From NCBI RefSeq assembly GCF_034676705.1, contig NZ_JAUCBS010000005.1, forward strand, positions 124,001 to 188,000: 64,000 nt of DNA. Direction: 5' to 3'. The notes under the pieces were generated by a model. The model did not search any database. It was not told the DNA's origin and saw only the letters and a program-made list of their open reading frames with translations. Made by a program: the position numbers and the translations under genes. Below, in pieces: positions 17,024 to 27,592 of the stretch. How positions within the stretch are numbered: position 1 is the first letter of the stretch; every line of letters begins with the position of its first letter. Source of the stretch: Gemmobacter sp. GTDB lineage: Bacteria; Pseudomonadota; Alphaproteobacteria; Rhodobacterales; Rhodobacteraceae.

Positions 17024-17026
17024 CGC

Positions 17027-17668
17027 TCACTTCCCTGGTCTTGCGGCCCGCGCGGCCAGCACATCGGCCAGCGGGGGGGCGGTCATCACGATCTGGCGGT
17101 CCGAGGTGACATAGTTGTCGGCATGCAGCCGGGCGATGGGCTGGTAGACCTCGGGGTTCACGTAGCGGCCTTCGGCATCCAGGCAATCGTCGCGCACATG
17201 CATCTGCACCACCTCGCCCAGCACCAGCGCGCGGCGGGGCCAGTCGATGATGCGTTCCACCCGGCATTCCATGGCGCAGGCCGCGCCGGCAATGCGCGGG
17301 GCGGTCAGCTGCACCGAAGGCACCGCCTGCAATCCGGCAAGGTCCAGTTCGTCCACATCGGGTTCCACGCCCAGGCCGCAGACCAGCATCGCCTGGGCCA
17401 GGGCGGCATCCACCACATGCACCACGAACTGGCCGGTTTCGCGCATGTTGGCGACGGTATCCTTTTGCCGACCGTCCAGCCGCGGCTGAATGCCAAGCGC
17501 AAGGATCGCGGGATCATGGCCGAAGACGTTGAAAAAGCTCATCGGTGCCGCATTCGCCACGCCATCGGCCGAACGGGTGGTGACCAGTGCAATGGGGCGC
17601 GGCCCCACGAAGTTGGTCAGCAGGCGGTAGCGGTCTTCGGGGGCCAGGGTGGTGAAATCGAAATCCAT
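17027..17668 (-). CDS. flavin reductase-like / FMN-binding split-barrel protein
   Basis: A 213-residue protein of the flavin reductase family. It has the N-terminal NFVGPRPIALVTTRSADG and SFFNVFGHDP segments that bind FMN, and the central FVVHVVD. Start placed at 17668 (MDFDFTT), preceded by GGAAGG; the longer frame from 17737 would add an atypical N-terminus in the promoter. It may supply reduced flavin or act as a small FMN-dependent oxidoreductase. It is divergent from the GntR gene at 17855 with a clear operator-like palindrome between. Confidence 0.86.
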   Translation of the reverse strand: MDFDFTTLAPEDRYRLLTNFVGPRPIALVTTRSADGVANAAPMSFFNVFGHDPAILALGIQPRLDGRQKDTVANMRETGQFVVHVVDAALAQAMLVCGLGVEPDVDELDLAGLQAVPSVQLTAPRIAGAACAMECRVERIIDWPRRALVLGEVVQMHVRDDCLDAEGRYVNPEVYQPIARLHADNYVTSDRQIVMTAPPLADVLAARAARPGK

Positions 17669-17726
17669 CGCAACCTTCCAGTCTGTCTTCCTTGTGTTAA
17701 GGTGTGCAAACGAAAGCGACAACAAT

Positions 17727-17738
17727 ATTGTAAACAAT
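17727..17738. promoter_or_regulatory. candidate GntR/FCD operator
   Basis: ATTGTAAACAAT, a 12-bp near-perfect palindrome in the 186-bp divergent region. It matches the T-GT-N(2)-AC-A pattern common for FCD-type GntR regulators, one of which is encoded immediately to the right at 17855. It probably mediates autoregulation and control of the flavin-reductase/racemase unit. Confidence 0.55.
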
Positions 17739-17854
17739 CATGGTGAATATTCTTGGCGGATGCTGAATCTCTGTGCAGATAGGGCTGTAGCAGGCGATGT
17801 TGACTTGCCCGGACGCATCTGCGACCACAGGACCATAGCCGACAGGATGCTGCG

Positions 17855-18535
17855 ATGACAGCCACCACCGCCCCCGTGACCGTGACCGAGATCTGCGAGA
17901 AGCTCTGGCAGGCGATCTTTGAACGCAAGCTGCGCCCCGGCATGCGCCTGAAGGAAGAGGAACTGGCCGAGATCTTCTCGACCAGCCGCGCCCGGGTGCG
18001 CCAGGCGCTGAGCCTGCTGGAACGTGACCGGCTGGTGACGCTGATCCCGAACCGGGGCGGCTTTGTTTCCGAACCCACCATCGACGAGGCGCGGGACGTG
18101 TTCTTTGCCCGCCACATCGTCGAAGGCGGGCTGATCGAGCGGTTGTGCGCCGGTGTGACCGATGCCGACATTGCCCGGCTGCGCGCCCATGTGGCGCTGG
18201 AGCGTGATGCGCATCAGCGCGATGACCTGCCGGCGATGGTGCGGCTTTCGGGGGCGTTCCATATTCTGATCGCGGAACTGGCGGGGTCGGAATACCTGCA
18301 TGGCGTGCTGCGCGATCTGGTGTCGCGCACCTCGCTGATTTCCACCATGTATCAGCCGCGGCAGGTGCATGATTGCGGCCCGGACGAACATGAACAGATC
18401 GTCGGCCACATTGCCCGGGGCGAAGTGGCGGCCGCGCTGGCCGTCATGGTGCATCACCTGGAACATGTCGAGGCGCAGCTGGACCTGAACGAGGCACCCG
18501 AGCTGCCCCGCGACCTGCGCGAGGCGCTGTTGTAG
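17855..18535 (+). CDS. GntR family regulator, FCD domain
   Basis: A 226-residue FCD regulator. The wHTH spans about residues 8-75 (EEELAEIFSTSRARVRQALSLLERDRLV). The FCD domain follows, with metal-ligand candidates such as the His in GAFHILIAELAG and DEHEQIVGHI. It is divergent from the flavin-reductase/racemase genes and convergent, 3 bp apart, with the E3 gene of the Bkd operon. The likely targets are the divergent unit and possibly the ABC importer; the ligand is unknown. Confidence 0.9.
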   Translation: MTATTAPVTVTEICEKLWQAIFERKLRPGMRLKEEELAEIFSTSRARVRQALSLLERDRLVTLIPNRGGFVSEPTIDEARDVFFARHIVEGGLIERLCAGVTDADIARLRAHVALERDAHQRDDLPAMVRLSGAFHILIAELAGSEYLHGVLRDLVSRTSLISTMYQPRQVHDCGPDEHEQIVGHIARGEVAAALAVMVHHLEHVEAQLDLNEAPELPRDLREALL

Positions 18536-18538
18536 CCG

Positions 18539-19897
18539 CTACAGGTGCAGCGCCCGGCCCAGCGTGCGCAGCACCGCCTCGTGGAACACCTCGCCCCGGG
18601 TGGGGTGGGCGTGGATGGTGGCGGCAATGTCCGCCAGCGTTGCCCCCATTTCCAGCGCCAGCGCGAATTCGCCGGCAAATTCTGCCACGCCGGCGCCCAC
18701 GGCCTGAATGCCCAGCACCTCGCGCCCATCGGCATCGGCGACCACGCGGACAAAGCCCTGCGTGGCATGTTCGCTCAGCGCCTTGCCATTGGCGGCAAAG
18801 GGGAAGCTGGCCACCTTGGCACCGGGGGCCTGATCGGGCAGCAGGCCGACGGAGACGATTTCGGGGTCGGTGAAGCACACCGCCGGCATCGCCCGGTGAT
18901 CCCATGTGCGGCGGTGGCCGGCGACAATCTCGGCCACCATTTCCCCCTGGGCCATGGCGCGGTGGGCCAGCATGGGTTCGCCCGTGACATCGCCAATGGC
19001 ATGGACCCCGGTCATCGAGGTGCGGCACTGCGCGTCGATCTTCAGGAAGGGGCCATCGGTTGCCAGTCCCAGCGCGCCGATGCCGGCGGCGGTGCTGCGC
19101 GGGCGGCGGCCGACGGTGACCAGCACCTTGTCGGCGGGCAGGGTTTCCTGCGCATCGCCGCTGCGGACGCTTAGCGCGCCATCGGCAAAGCCGGTGGCCA
19201 GCGTGCCGGTCAGCACCCGCACCCCCAGCCGGTCCAGCGCCTGCGCCACGGGGGCGGTCAGATCGGCATCCCAGGCGGGCAGGATGCGCGGGCCCGCCTC
19301 GACCACCGTCACCACGGCGCCCAGCCGGGCATAGGCCATGCCCAGTTCCAGCCCGATATAGCCGCCACCCACCACCGCCAGCGCGCCGGGCACCTGATCC
19401 AGCGCCAGCGCCTCGGTGGATGACAGCACGTCGCCGCCAAAGGGCAGGGCGGGCAGCGCCACGGGTTCCGACCCGGTGGCGATCACCAGCGTTTCGCAGC
19501 GCACCGTCACCGGATCGTCGCCCGATACGACCGCCGTCTTGCCATCGCGCAAGTCCGCCCGGCCGTGGATCACCCGCACCCTGGCCTTGCGCAGCAGCGC
19601 CGCCACGCCGCTCGACAGCTGGTCGACGATGCCGTCCTTCCACCCCATCGCCTCGGCCAGATCGAAGCTGGCGCCGGCGATCTTCACCCCCGGCCCCGGA
19701 TGGGTGGCGCGGTGGAATTCGCCCGCCGCATGGATCAGCGCCTTGGAGGGAATGCAGCCGACGGTCAGGCAGGTGCCGCCCAGCCGTGCTTCCTCGACCA
19801 GCACGGTATCGACCCCCAGTTGCCCGGCCCGGATCGCGCAGACATAGCCGCCAGGGCCGCCGCCGATGATCAGCAGTTTGCAGGTGATCTCGGGCAT
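18539..19897 (-). CDS. lpdA: dihydrolipoyl dehydrogenase (E3) of branched-chain 2-oxoacid dehydrogenase
   Basis: A 452-residue FAD disulfide oxidoreductase that reoxidises dihydrolipoyl groups on E2. It has the FAD GGGPGGY motif at about residue 12, the redox-active CLTVGC pair near residues 43-48, the NAD-binding GGGYIGLELG near 180, and the C-terminal HAHPTRGEVFHEA His-Glu dyad. Full length. It is the last gene of the operon E1alpha-E1beta-E2-E3, one base after E2, and convergent with GntR. Confidence 0.94.
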   Translation of the reverse strand: MPEITCKLLIIGGGPGGYVCAIRAGQLGVDTVLVEEARLGGTCLTVGCIPSKALIHAAGEFHRATHPGPGVKIAGASFDLAEAMGWKDGIVDQLSSGVAALLRKARVRVIHGRADLRDGKTAVVSGDDPVTVRCETLVIATGSEPVALPALPFGGDVLSSTEALALDQVPGALAVVGGGYIGLELGMAYARLGAVVTVVEAGPRILPAWDADLTAPVAQALDRLGVRVLTGTLATGFADGALSVRSGDAQETLPADKVLVTVGRRPRSTAAGIGALGLATDGPFLKIDAQCRTSMTGVHAIGDVTGEPMLAHRAMAQGEMVAEIVAGHRRTWDHRAMPAVCFTDPEIVSVGLLPDQAPGAKVASFPFAANGKALSEHATQGFVRVVADADGREVLGIQAVGAGVAEFAGEFALALEMGATLADIAATIHAHPTRGEVFHEAVLRTLGRALHL

Positions 19898-19898
19898 C

Positions 19899-21125
19899 TC
19901 AGACCTCGGCGAACAGAAGGGCAGGGGATTCCAGCATCTCTTTCAGCGACTGGACAAAGACGGCGGCATCCCAGCCGTCGATCACCCGGTGATCGAAGCT
20001 GCACGAGATGTTCATCATCTTGCGCGGCTCGAACCCGCTGCCGTTCCAGTGCGGCCGGGTGGCCATGCGGTTGATGCCGACGATGGCCACTTCGGGCACG
20101 TTCAGGATGGGCGTCGTGGCAATGGCCCCCAGCGCCCCCAGCGAGGTGATGGTGATGGTGGATCCGCCCAGTTCCTCGCGCGTGGCGTGGCCATCGCGGG
20201 CGGCATCGGCCAGCCGGGCGATTTCGCGGGCGGTATCGCCCAGCCCCCGCGCCTCGGCATGGCGCAGGACGGGAACGACAAGGCCGGTGGGGGTTTGCGC
20301 GGCAATGCCGATATGCACACCGCCGAACTTGCGCAGCGTCCCGGCCTCGGCATCGTGGTGGGCGTTCATCACCGGCTGTTCGGCCACCGCCAGCACGATG
20401 GCCCGCGCGATGAAGGGCAGCAGCGTCAGCTTGACCGCATCGGGCTTGCCCTTGGCCCGGGCGTTCAGCCGCTGGCGCAGGGTTTCCAGTTCGGTCGCGT
20501 CGACTTCCTCGATGATGGTGATGTGGGGAACGCGGTTCGCCTGATCCATGCGTTGGGAAATGCGCTTGCGCAGGCCGATGACTTTCACGTCTTCAAAGCT
20601 GGTATCGGGGCGCGGGCCGCCGGTGCGGGCAAAGGGATCGAAGCCTTCGACATCTTCGCGCAGGATGCGGCCTTCGGGGCCGGTGCCGGCGATCAGGCGC
20701 AGGTCGATGCCCTTGTCGCGGGCCAGCGCGCGGACCGATGGCGCGGCCAGCGGCGCGCCCTTGGGCGGGGCGGCGGGGGCAGGGCGCGGTGGGGGTGCCT
20801 TTTGCACCGGGGCCGGGGCTATGGCGGCGGGCGGCGGGGCAGGCGGCGCCACAGGTTCCGGCCGCTCGCCCAGATTGCCCGCGCCCTCCACCTCCAGCCG
20901 GATCAGCTCGGCGCCCACCGCGATCGTGGCGCCGGTTTCGGCCGCCAGCGCCAGCACCCGGCCAGCGACGGGCGAGGGGATTTCCACCGTCGCCTTGTCG
21001 GTCATCACGGCGGCGATGGGCTGGTCCTCGGCCACCAGATCGCCGGGGGCGACCAGCCATTCGGCGATTTCGGTTTCCGCAATACCTTCGCCGATGTCGG
21101 GAACGCGGATGATGTGGGTGCCCAT
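19899..21125 (-). CDS. bkdB: branched-chain 2-oxoacid dehydrogenase E2 (dihydrolipoyl acyltransferase)
   Basis: A 408-residue acyltransferase core: one N-terminal lipoyl domain with lipoylated Lys in MTDKAT near residue 43, an Ala/Pro-rich linker, a peripheral-subunit-binding domain (SVRALARDKGIDL, GRILREDV) near 135-170, and the catalytic domain with SFDHRVIDGWDAA near the C-terminus. Start placed at 21125, sharing one base with the E1beta stop; the upstream extension is noise. It transfers acyl groups from lipoate to CoA. Confidence 0.94.
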   Translation of the reverse strand: MGTHIIRVPDIGEGIAETEIAEWLVAPGDLVAEDQPIAAVMTDKATVEIPSPVAGRVLALAAETGATIAVGAELIRLEVEGAGNLGERPEPVAPPAPPPAAIAPAPVQKAPPPRPAPAAPPKGAPLAAPSVRALARDKGIDLRLIAGTGPEGRILREDVEGFDPFARTGGPRPDTSFEDVKVIGLRKRISQRMDQANRVPHITIIEEVDATELETLRQRLNARAKGKPDAVKLTLLPFIARAIVLAVAEQPVMNAHHDAEAGTLRKFGGVHIGIAAQTPTGLVVPVLRHAEARGLGDTAREIARLADAARDGHATREELGGSTITITSLGALGAIATTPILNVPEVAIVGINRMATRPHWNGSGFEPRKMMNISCSFDHRVIDGWDAAVFVQSLKEMLESPALLFAEV

Positions 21126-22141
21126 CACTTCACCTCCATCACGCGGCGGCAGGCGGCGGCCACGCGGGCGGGGCCGGGGAAGTAATCCCATTCGTTGGTA
21201 TGCGGATAGGGGGTATCCCAGCCCGTCACCCGTTCCACCGGCGCCTCCAGGTGAAAGAAGCATTCCGCCTGCACCAGCGCCGCCAGTTCGGCCCCAAAGC
21301 CCGAGGTCAGCGTTGCCTCATGCACCACCACGCAGCGCCCGGTCTTGCGGACCGAGGCGACGATGGTATCCAGATCCAGCGGCAGCAGGGTGCGCAGGTC
21401 GATCACCTCGGCGTCGATCCCGGCCTCCTCCACCGCCGCCAATGCCACATGTACCATGGTGCCATAGGCCAGCACGGTCAGCGCCGCCCCTTCGCGCCGG
21501 ATCGCCGCCTGACCCAGCGGGATATGGTAGCGGCCCGAGGGAACCTCTCCCATCGGATGGCTGCGCCAGGGGGTGACCGGGCGGTCGTGGTGGCCATCGA
21601 ACGGGCCGTTATATAGGCGCTTGGGTTCCAGAAAGATCACCGGATCGGGGTCGTCGATGGCGGCCATCAGCAACCCCTTGGCATCATAGGGGTTCGAGGG
21701 CACCACGGTTTTCAGCCCCGTCACATGGGTGAACAGCGCCTCGGGCGACTGGCTGTGGGTCTGGGCGCCGAAAATGCCGCCGCCGGTGGGCATGCGGATG
21801 ACGATGGGGCAGGTGAATTCCCCTGCGGTGCGATAGCGCAGGCGCGCCGCCTCGGACACGATCTGGTCATAGGCGGGATACATGTAGTCGGCGAACTGAA
21901 TCTCGACCACCGGCTTTCGGCCATAGGCGGCCATGCCGATGGCCACGCCCACAATGCCCAGTTCCGAAATCGGCGTGTCGAAGCAGCGGTCGATCCCGTG
22001 TTTCTTCTGCAACCCGGCGGTGCAGCGGAACACGCCGCCGAAATAACCCACATCCTCGCCAAAGATGGTGACGGCGGGGTCTTCGGTCAGGGCCACATCC
22101 AGCGCATCGCGGATGGATTCGATCATGGTCATGCCGGGCAT
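21125..22141 (-). CDS. bkdA2: branched-chain 2-oxoacid dehydrogenase E1 beta subunit
   Basis: A 338-residue transketolase-like beta subunit. Visible family segments include FGEDVGYFGGVFR near residue 24, the DTPISELGIVGVAIG region near 55, and the C-terminal VHEATLTSGFGAE and ERVTGWDTPYP, the latter typical of BkdA2 rather than pyruvate dehydrogenase. It pairs with the adjacent alpha subunit to form the thiamine-diphosphate E1 component that decarboxylates the oxoacids of Val, Leu and Ile. Confidence 0.94.
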   Translation of the reverse strand: MPGMTMIESIRDALDVALTEDPAVTIFGEDVGYFGGVFRCTAGLQKKHGIDRCFDTPISELGIVGVAIGMAAYGRKPVVEIQFADYMYPAYDQIVSEAARLRYRTAGEFTCPIVIRMPTGGGIFGAQTHSQSPEALFTHVTGLKTVVPSNPYDAKGLLMAAIDDPDPVIFLEPKRLYNGPFDGHHDRPVTPWRSHPMGEVPSGRYHIPLGQAAIRREGAALTVLAYGTMVHVALAAVEEAGIDAEVIDLRTLLPLDLDTIVASVRKTGRCVVVHEATLTSGFGAELAALVQAECFFHLEAPVERVTGWDTPYPHTNEWDYFPGPARVAAACRRVMEVK

Positions 22142-22144
22142 GGT

Positions 22145-24237
<2,093 letters not shown>

Positions 24238-24255
24238 TCCGGCACGCCGTTCGCG

Positions 24256-25504
24256 TCAGTACTGCGCGGCGCAGGCGGCGCACAGGTCGGCATCGTCCAA
24301 CCCTTGCGCCTCGGCCGCCTGGGCGCGTTTGACGCCAAGGTAGCTGCGGATCAGGTCCGGCGCGAACCAGTTGCGCAGGGCCTCACTGGCCTCCATCGCG
24401 TCCAACGCGGCGTCCAGCGTTTCGGGCAGGCGGTGCAGGCCCAGTTCGGCCCGTTCGCCCGACGACAGCTGTTCCGGGTCGCCCGAGAACACGGGTGCCG
24501 TCAGCCCCCGGACGATGCCGTCGGTTCCTGCCCGCACCAGCGCCGCCAGCGCCAGATAGGGGTTCGCCGTGGCATCGGCCGCGCGGTATTCCACGTTGAA
24601 CTGGCGGGCAGGATCCTTGCCCGGCAGATCCACCGTCGGACAGATGCGCAGGCTGGCCTCGCGGTCCCGCTCGCCCAGCCAGGTCCAGGCGGAGGACCAG
24701 TTGTGCGGCTTCAGCCGCAGGTAGGACGACGGGCTGGGCGCGGTCAGTGCCAGGATGGCCGGCATGTGATGCACGATCCCGGCGCAAAAGGCGGCGGCGA
24801 CCGGCGACAGGCGGCCGAGCCGGCTGGCATCAAAGCCGACCGGCGCCCCGTCGGCATCCACCAGGCTGAAATGGATATGCACGCCATTCCCCACCGCATC
24901 GGGGCGGGTCTTGGGGGCAAAGGTGGCGCGCCAGCCTTGCAGCCGGGCCATTTCGCGGGTGATTTCCCGCACGATCACCGCGCGGTCGGCGGCGGCCAGC
25001 GGGCCGGTGGGGCCGGTGGTGATTTCGTATTGATCCGCCCCGTATTCGGCAATGATCACCTCGGGGTCCACGCCCGCCTCGCTTAGCGCGGCGAAATAGC
25101 GGCCGGCAAAGGGTTCGGCCCGCCGCAGCGCCTGGAACGAGAACACATGCGCATCGGGCAGGCCGGTGTCGAACAGCTGGAATTCCTGTTCGAACGACGA
25201 CAGGATGCGCAGGCCCGTGGCCTGCTCCATGGCCGCAATCGCCGCCCGCAACGCGCTGCGCGAACAGGCGGACCACGGGGTGCCATCCAGCCCGATGATG
25301 TCGCCCGGCGTCATGTCGAACGGGGTGGGTGCGCCGGTCAGCCCGGTCACCGCCCGCGCGGCCACATCGGGCAGGATCCGCAGGTCGCCCGACGATCCCC
25401 AAATGTCGCCGTCGATGATATGCCCGTCAGGTTTCAACGAGATGTTGGCCGGCACCCAGCCCACCGTGGTGCCTGGCGCCGCGATGCGGTCGGCCGGCCG
25501 GAAC
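24256..25504 (-). pseudogene. glutamine-synthetase-like ligase, C-terminal part, cut off by IS element
   Basis: About 415 codons of a GlnA/PuuA-type gamma-glutamyl ligase. The catalytic-domain patterns are present: FEQEFQLFD, EYGADQYEITTGP, GNGVHIHFSL, and the C-terminal NVEYRAADATANPYLALAALV. The N-terminal beta-grasp domain is incomplete: the frame runs into the IS element, and its apparent ATG (25539) is IS sequence. The missing 20 N-terminal codons are at 26878-26937, beyond the IS. The family ligates glutamate to ammonia or amines; this member sits in an operon with an isochorismatase-like hydrolase and ABC importer. A truncated product might still be made from an IS-borne start. Confidence 0.88.
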
Positions 25505-25511
25505 TGATGCG

Positions 25512-25523
25512 GTGGATGCCCCC
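25512..25523 (+). repeat. left subterminal inverted repeat of the IS
   Basis: GTGGATGCCCCC, exact reverse complement of 26862-26873. It marks the left end of the IS1111-type element. Confidence 0.8.
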
Positions 25524-25581
25524 ACCAACGGCATCTCATATGCCATGATGGTTCGATTGGAACCGAACGGAGGGCGCACCG

Positions 25582-26598
25582 ATGACGACAAATATCAGCA
25601 TGCTGGCGATAGATCTTGCGAAGGGTAGCTTCCAGGTCTGCGCTGTCGGGCCGGAGGGGACGGTTCTATACAACCGAAGTTTGTCGCGGACGCGTCTGGC
25701 GACGCTTCTCGCCGACCAGCCCGCGTGCATCGTTGCGATGGAGGCCTGCGCCACTTCGCATCACTGGGGCCGGGTGGCACAACGGCACGGCCACGAGGTT
25801 CGGCTTGTCCCGGCGGCCTATGTGAAGCCGTTTGTGAAGCGTCAGAAGAACGACAAGGCGGACGCGGAGGCCATCGCGGAAGCGGCCTTGCGCCCGACCA
25901 TGCGCTTCGTGGCAGTCAAGAGCGCAGAGACCCAGGGGCGCGCGGTCGCATTCCGGACGCATCAATGTCTGGTCCGGCAACGCACGCAACTCATCAACGC
26001 GCTTCGAGGACATCTGGCCGAGTTCGGCCTCGTGGCGCCGAAGGGACCGGCGAGCCTGAAGGTGCTGGAGAACGCGCTGGAAGACGAGGCCACAGACCTG
26101 CCATGCCCGGTTCGGGAGATGGGAACAATTTACCTTAGCCAAATCGCGCGGCTCACCGAGGTGATCGAACAGTTAGCGGACGAACTTGAGACGGCATCGA
26201 AGACAGATGCACAGCTGCGAAGATTGTGTACCATCCCCGGGATCGGCCCGGTCACCGCTGGCGCGGTCTCGGCGTTCGCCCCGGACCTCGACACATTCGA
26301 TAGCGGGCGAAACTTCGCAGCGTGGCTCGGCCTGGTACCCCGGCAGAGGTCTACAGGTGGCAAGACCAAGCTGGGTTCGGTCAGCAAAATGGGCCAGACC
26401 GACATCCGCCGCCTTCTGATTGTCGGCGCCATGAGCGTGATCCGCTGGGTGGTTCGCAAGGGCGGCAGTGCGAACCGCTGGCTGGCCGCGCTGGTGGCGC
26501 GCAAGCCCAGGATGGTCGCGGCCGTCGCGCTGGCGAACAAGATGGCTCGTATGATCTGGGCCCTGACAACGAAGAAAGAGGATTATCGAATGGCGTGA
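25582..26598 (+). CDS. IS110-family transposase (DEDD/Tnp20)
   Basis: A 338-residue recombinase. The N-terminal DEDD RuvC-like domain has Asp in MLAIDLAK, Glu in VAMEACATSHHW, and the Asp pair in KNDKADAEAI. The C-terminal Tnp20 domain has TIPGIGPVTAGAVSA followed by FAAWLGLVPRQRSTGGKTKLG, which includes the Ser used for strand attack in this family. Complete, with an ATG preceded by GGAGGG. Codon usage is less GC-biased than its neighbours. It catalyses RNA-guided recombination with the element's own non-coding RNA in characterised IS110 members. Confidence 0.95.
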   Translation: MTTNISMLAIDLAKGSFQVCAVGPEGTVLYNRSLSRTRLATLLADQPACIVAMEACATSHHWGRVAQRHGHEVRLVPAAYVKPFVKRQKNDKADAEAIAEAALRPTMRFVAVKSAETQGRAVAFRTHQCLVRQRTQLINALRGHLAEFGLVAPKGPASLKVLENALEDEATDLPCPVREMGTIYLSQIARLTEVIEQLADELETASKTDAQLRRLCTIPGIGPVTAGAVSAFAPDLDTFDSGRNFAAWLGLVPRQRSTGGKTKLGSVSKMGQTDIRRLLIVGAMSVIRWVVRKGGSANRWLAALVARKPRMVAAVALANKMARMIWALTTKKEDYRMA

Positions 26599-26876
26599 TC
26601 TGACCAAGAGCAGGGTCTGGACACGGCATGGCCGCAAGGCCGGGGTGAGCGATCGACGAGGAGTAGGCGACACGGACTTCGAAGTTCAAGGCGGGAGATT
26701 CAGTCCCGGGGCTCGAGCGCTTGCAGCTCTCTGAACCGATGTGAACCCAGCCTTCCGAACAGCATACCGGCCCGTGGCGTCATGGAAGGCCACGCTCAGA
26801 GGCCTGACACACGTCCGATCGAAGACCCCGCCGACGATCCGAAGATATTGCTTGCCAAACAGGGGGCATCCACACA
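26599..26876 (+). ncRNA. candidate bridge RNA (seekRNA) region of the IS110/IS1111 element
   Basis: The 278-nt stretch between the transposase stop and the right end has no gene. In IS1111-group elements this is where the target-guiding bridge RNA is encoded, on the transposase strand. Short stems are visible, for example around ATGGCCGCAAGGCCGG (26629-26644). The octamer CCCGGGGC at 26705-26712 is complementary to GCCCCGGG at 26878-26885, just outside the right end in the target gene, a possible guide match. Such a match in GC-rich DNA could be chance. RNA ends are unknown. Confidence 0.45.
26862..26873 (-). repeat. right subterminal inverted repeat of the IS
   Basis: GGGGGCATCCAC, exact reverse complement of 25512-25523, three bases from the inferred right end. 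Confidence 0.8.
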
Positions 26877-26877
26877 G

Positions 26878-26937
26878 GCCCCGGGTGATGGCGCACAGGT
26901 CGGTGGTGACGATGGCGGCAAGGGGGGTGGCGGTCAT
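26878..26937 (-). pseudogene. glutamine-synthetase-like ligase, N-terminal fragment
   Basis: Twenty codons, MTATPLAAIVTTDLCAITRG, matching the first strand of GS-like proteins (VTTDL-x-x-ITRG). After codon 20 the frame enters the IS right end. Joining it to the fragment at 24256-25504 restores a protein of about 435 residues, the family length. The ATG lies 3 bp after the isochorismatase stop codon, so it was the next gene of that operon before insertion. Confidence 0.85.
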
Positions 26938-26940
26938 GGA

Positions 26941-27582
26941 TCAGGCTCCAAGCATCTGGAAACGGTCGCAGATCGTCGCGGTATCGGTGCGCCAGCAATA
27001 GCCGCCAAAGGCGTTCAGCGCGGTATCGTGCCGGCTGCGGGTGGCGGCGAAACAGGCATCTTCCGGCACCGCCACGACAAAGCCGCGGTCGGCCGCATCG
27101 CGCACCGCCATGTCGACGCACTGGTCGGTCATGATGCCGCAGATCACCAGATTGCGCACGCCAAGGTTGCGCAGCAGATAGTCGATATTGGTGGAGTTGA
27201 ACACGCCGGATGAGGTTTTCGGCAGCAGGATTTCATCCCCCGCCGGCATCAGCGACGGCACGGGCAGGGCGCGGTCATCGGACTTTGCCAGGTGGATCGG
27301 CGTCATCTTGTGATCCAGCGAACGGTCGCGGCCATCTTCGGTCAGGCTTTGGATGATCGTGTGCAGCACCTCGACCCCACTGGCACGCGCGGCGGCCAGC
27401 AGGCGTTCACAGGCGGGCACAGTGATGGCGGCGGTGGTCCGGTAGAATTCGTCCTGCGGGCCGCCCCCGGCGCCGTGGTCATCGAACACCGGATCCAGCC
27501 AGATGCGCTGCATGTCCACCAGCAGCAGGGCGGTTTCGCCCCGCACAAAGGGCGCATCGCGGGGGGGAATGGGCTGGGGCAT
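26941..27582 (-). CDS. isochorismatase-family cysteine hydrolase
   Basis: A 213-residue hydrolase with the catalytic triad visible: Asp in LLVDMQRIW near residue 23, Lys in PKTSSGVF near 120, and Cys in CGIMTDQCVD near 155. Related enzymes hydrolyse N-carbamoyl compounds, ureidoacrylate, nicotinamide or biuret, releasing ammonia or carbamate. Start placed at 27582 just after GAGGT; the ORF start at 27615 lies inside the ABC gene. It lies between the ABC importer genes and the disrupted GS-like ligase, consistent with amide breakdown. Confidence 0.9.
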   Translation of the reverse strand: MPQPIPPRDAPFVRGETALLLVDMQRIWLDPVFDDHGAGGGPQDEFYRTTAAITVPACERLLAAARASGVEVLHTIIQSLTEDGRDRSLDHKMTPIHLAKSDDRALPVPSLMPAGDEILLPKTSSGVFNSTNIDYLLRNLGVRNLVICGIMTDQCVDMAVRDAADRGFVVAVPEDACFAATRSRHDTALNAFGGYCWRTDTATICDRFQMLGA

Positions 27583-27592
27583 CTCAGGCACC

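Larger units (their letters stand above)
25505..26876 (+). mobile_element. IS110-family (IS1111-group) insertion sequence, about 1.37 kb
   Basis: One transposase gene flanked by a short left non-coding end (about 77 bp) and a long right non-coding end (about 278 bp). Perfect 12-bp inverted repeats GTGGATGCCCCC (25512-25523) and GGGGGCATCCAC (26862-26873) lie just inside the ends. Subterminal repeats with short outer extensions and a long 3-prime non-coding region are features of the IS1111 group. The outer boundaries are inferred from that pattern (7 bases left, 3 bases right) and may be off by a few bases. It interrupts a glutamine-synthetase-like gene. No target duplication is visible. Confidence 0.85.

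Noticed and set aside
25505..25539. ATG at 25539 as the natural start of the GS-like gene
   Set aside because: This Met and the following 9 to 11 residues (MRCRWWGHPPH) are encoded by the IS left end, and the true N-terminus was found at 26878-26937.
26686..26937. 83-residue minus-strand frame as an independent small gene
   Set aside because: Its first 20 codons are the GS-like N-terminus and the rest is IS non-coding end read in frame by chance.
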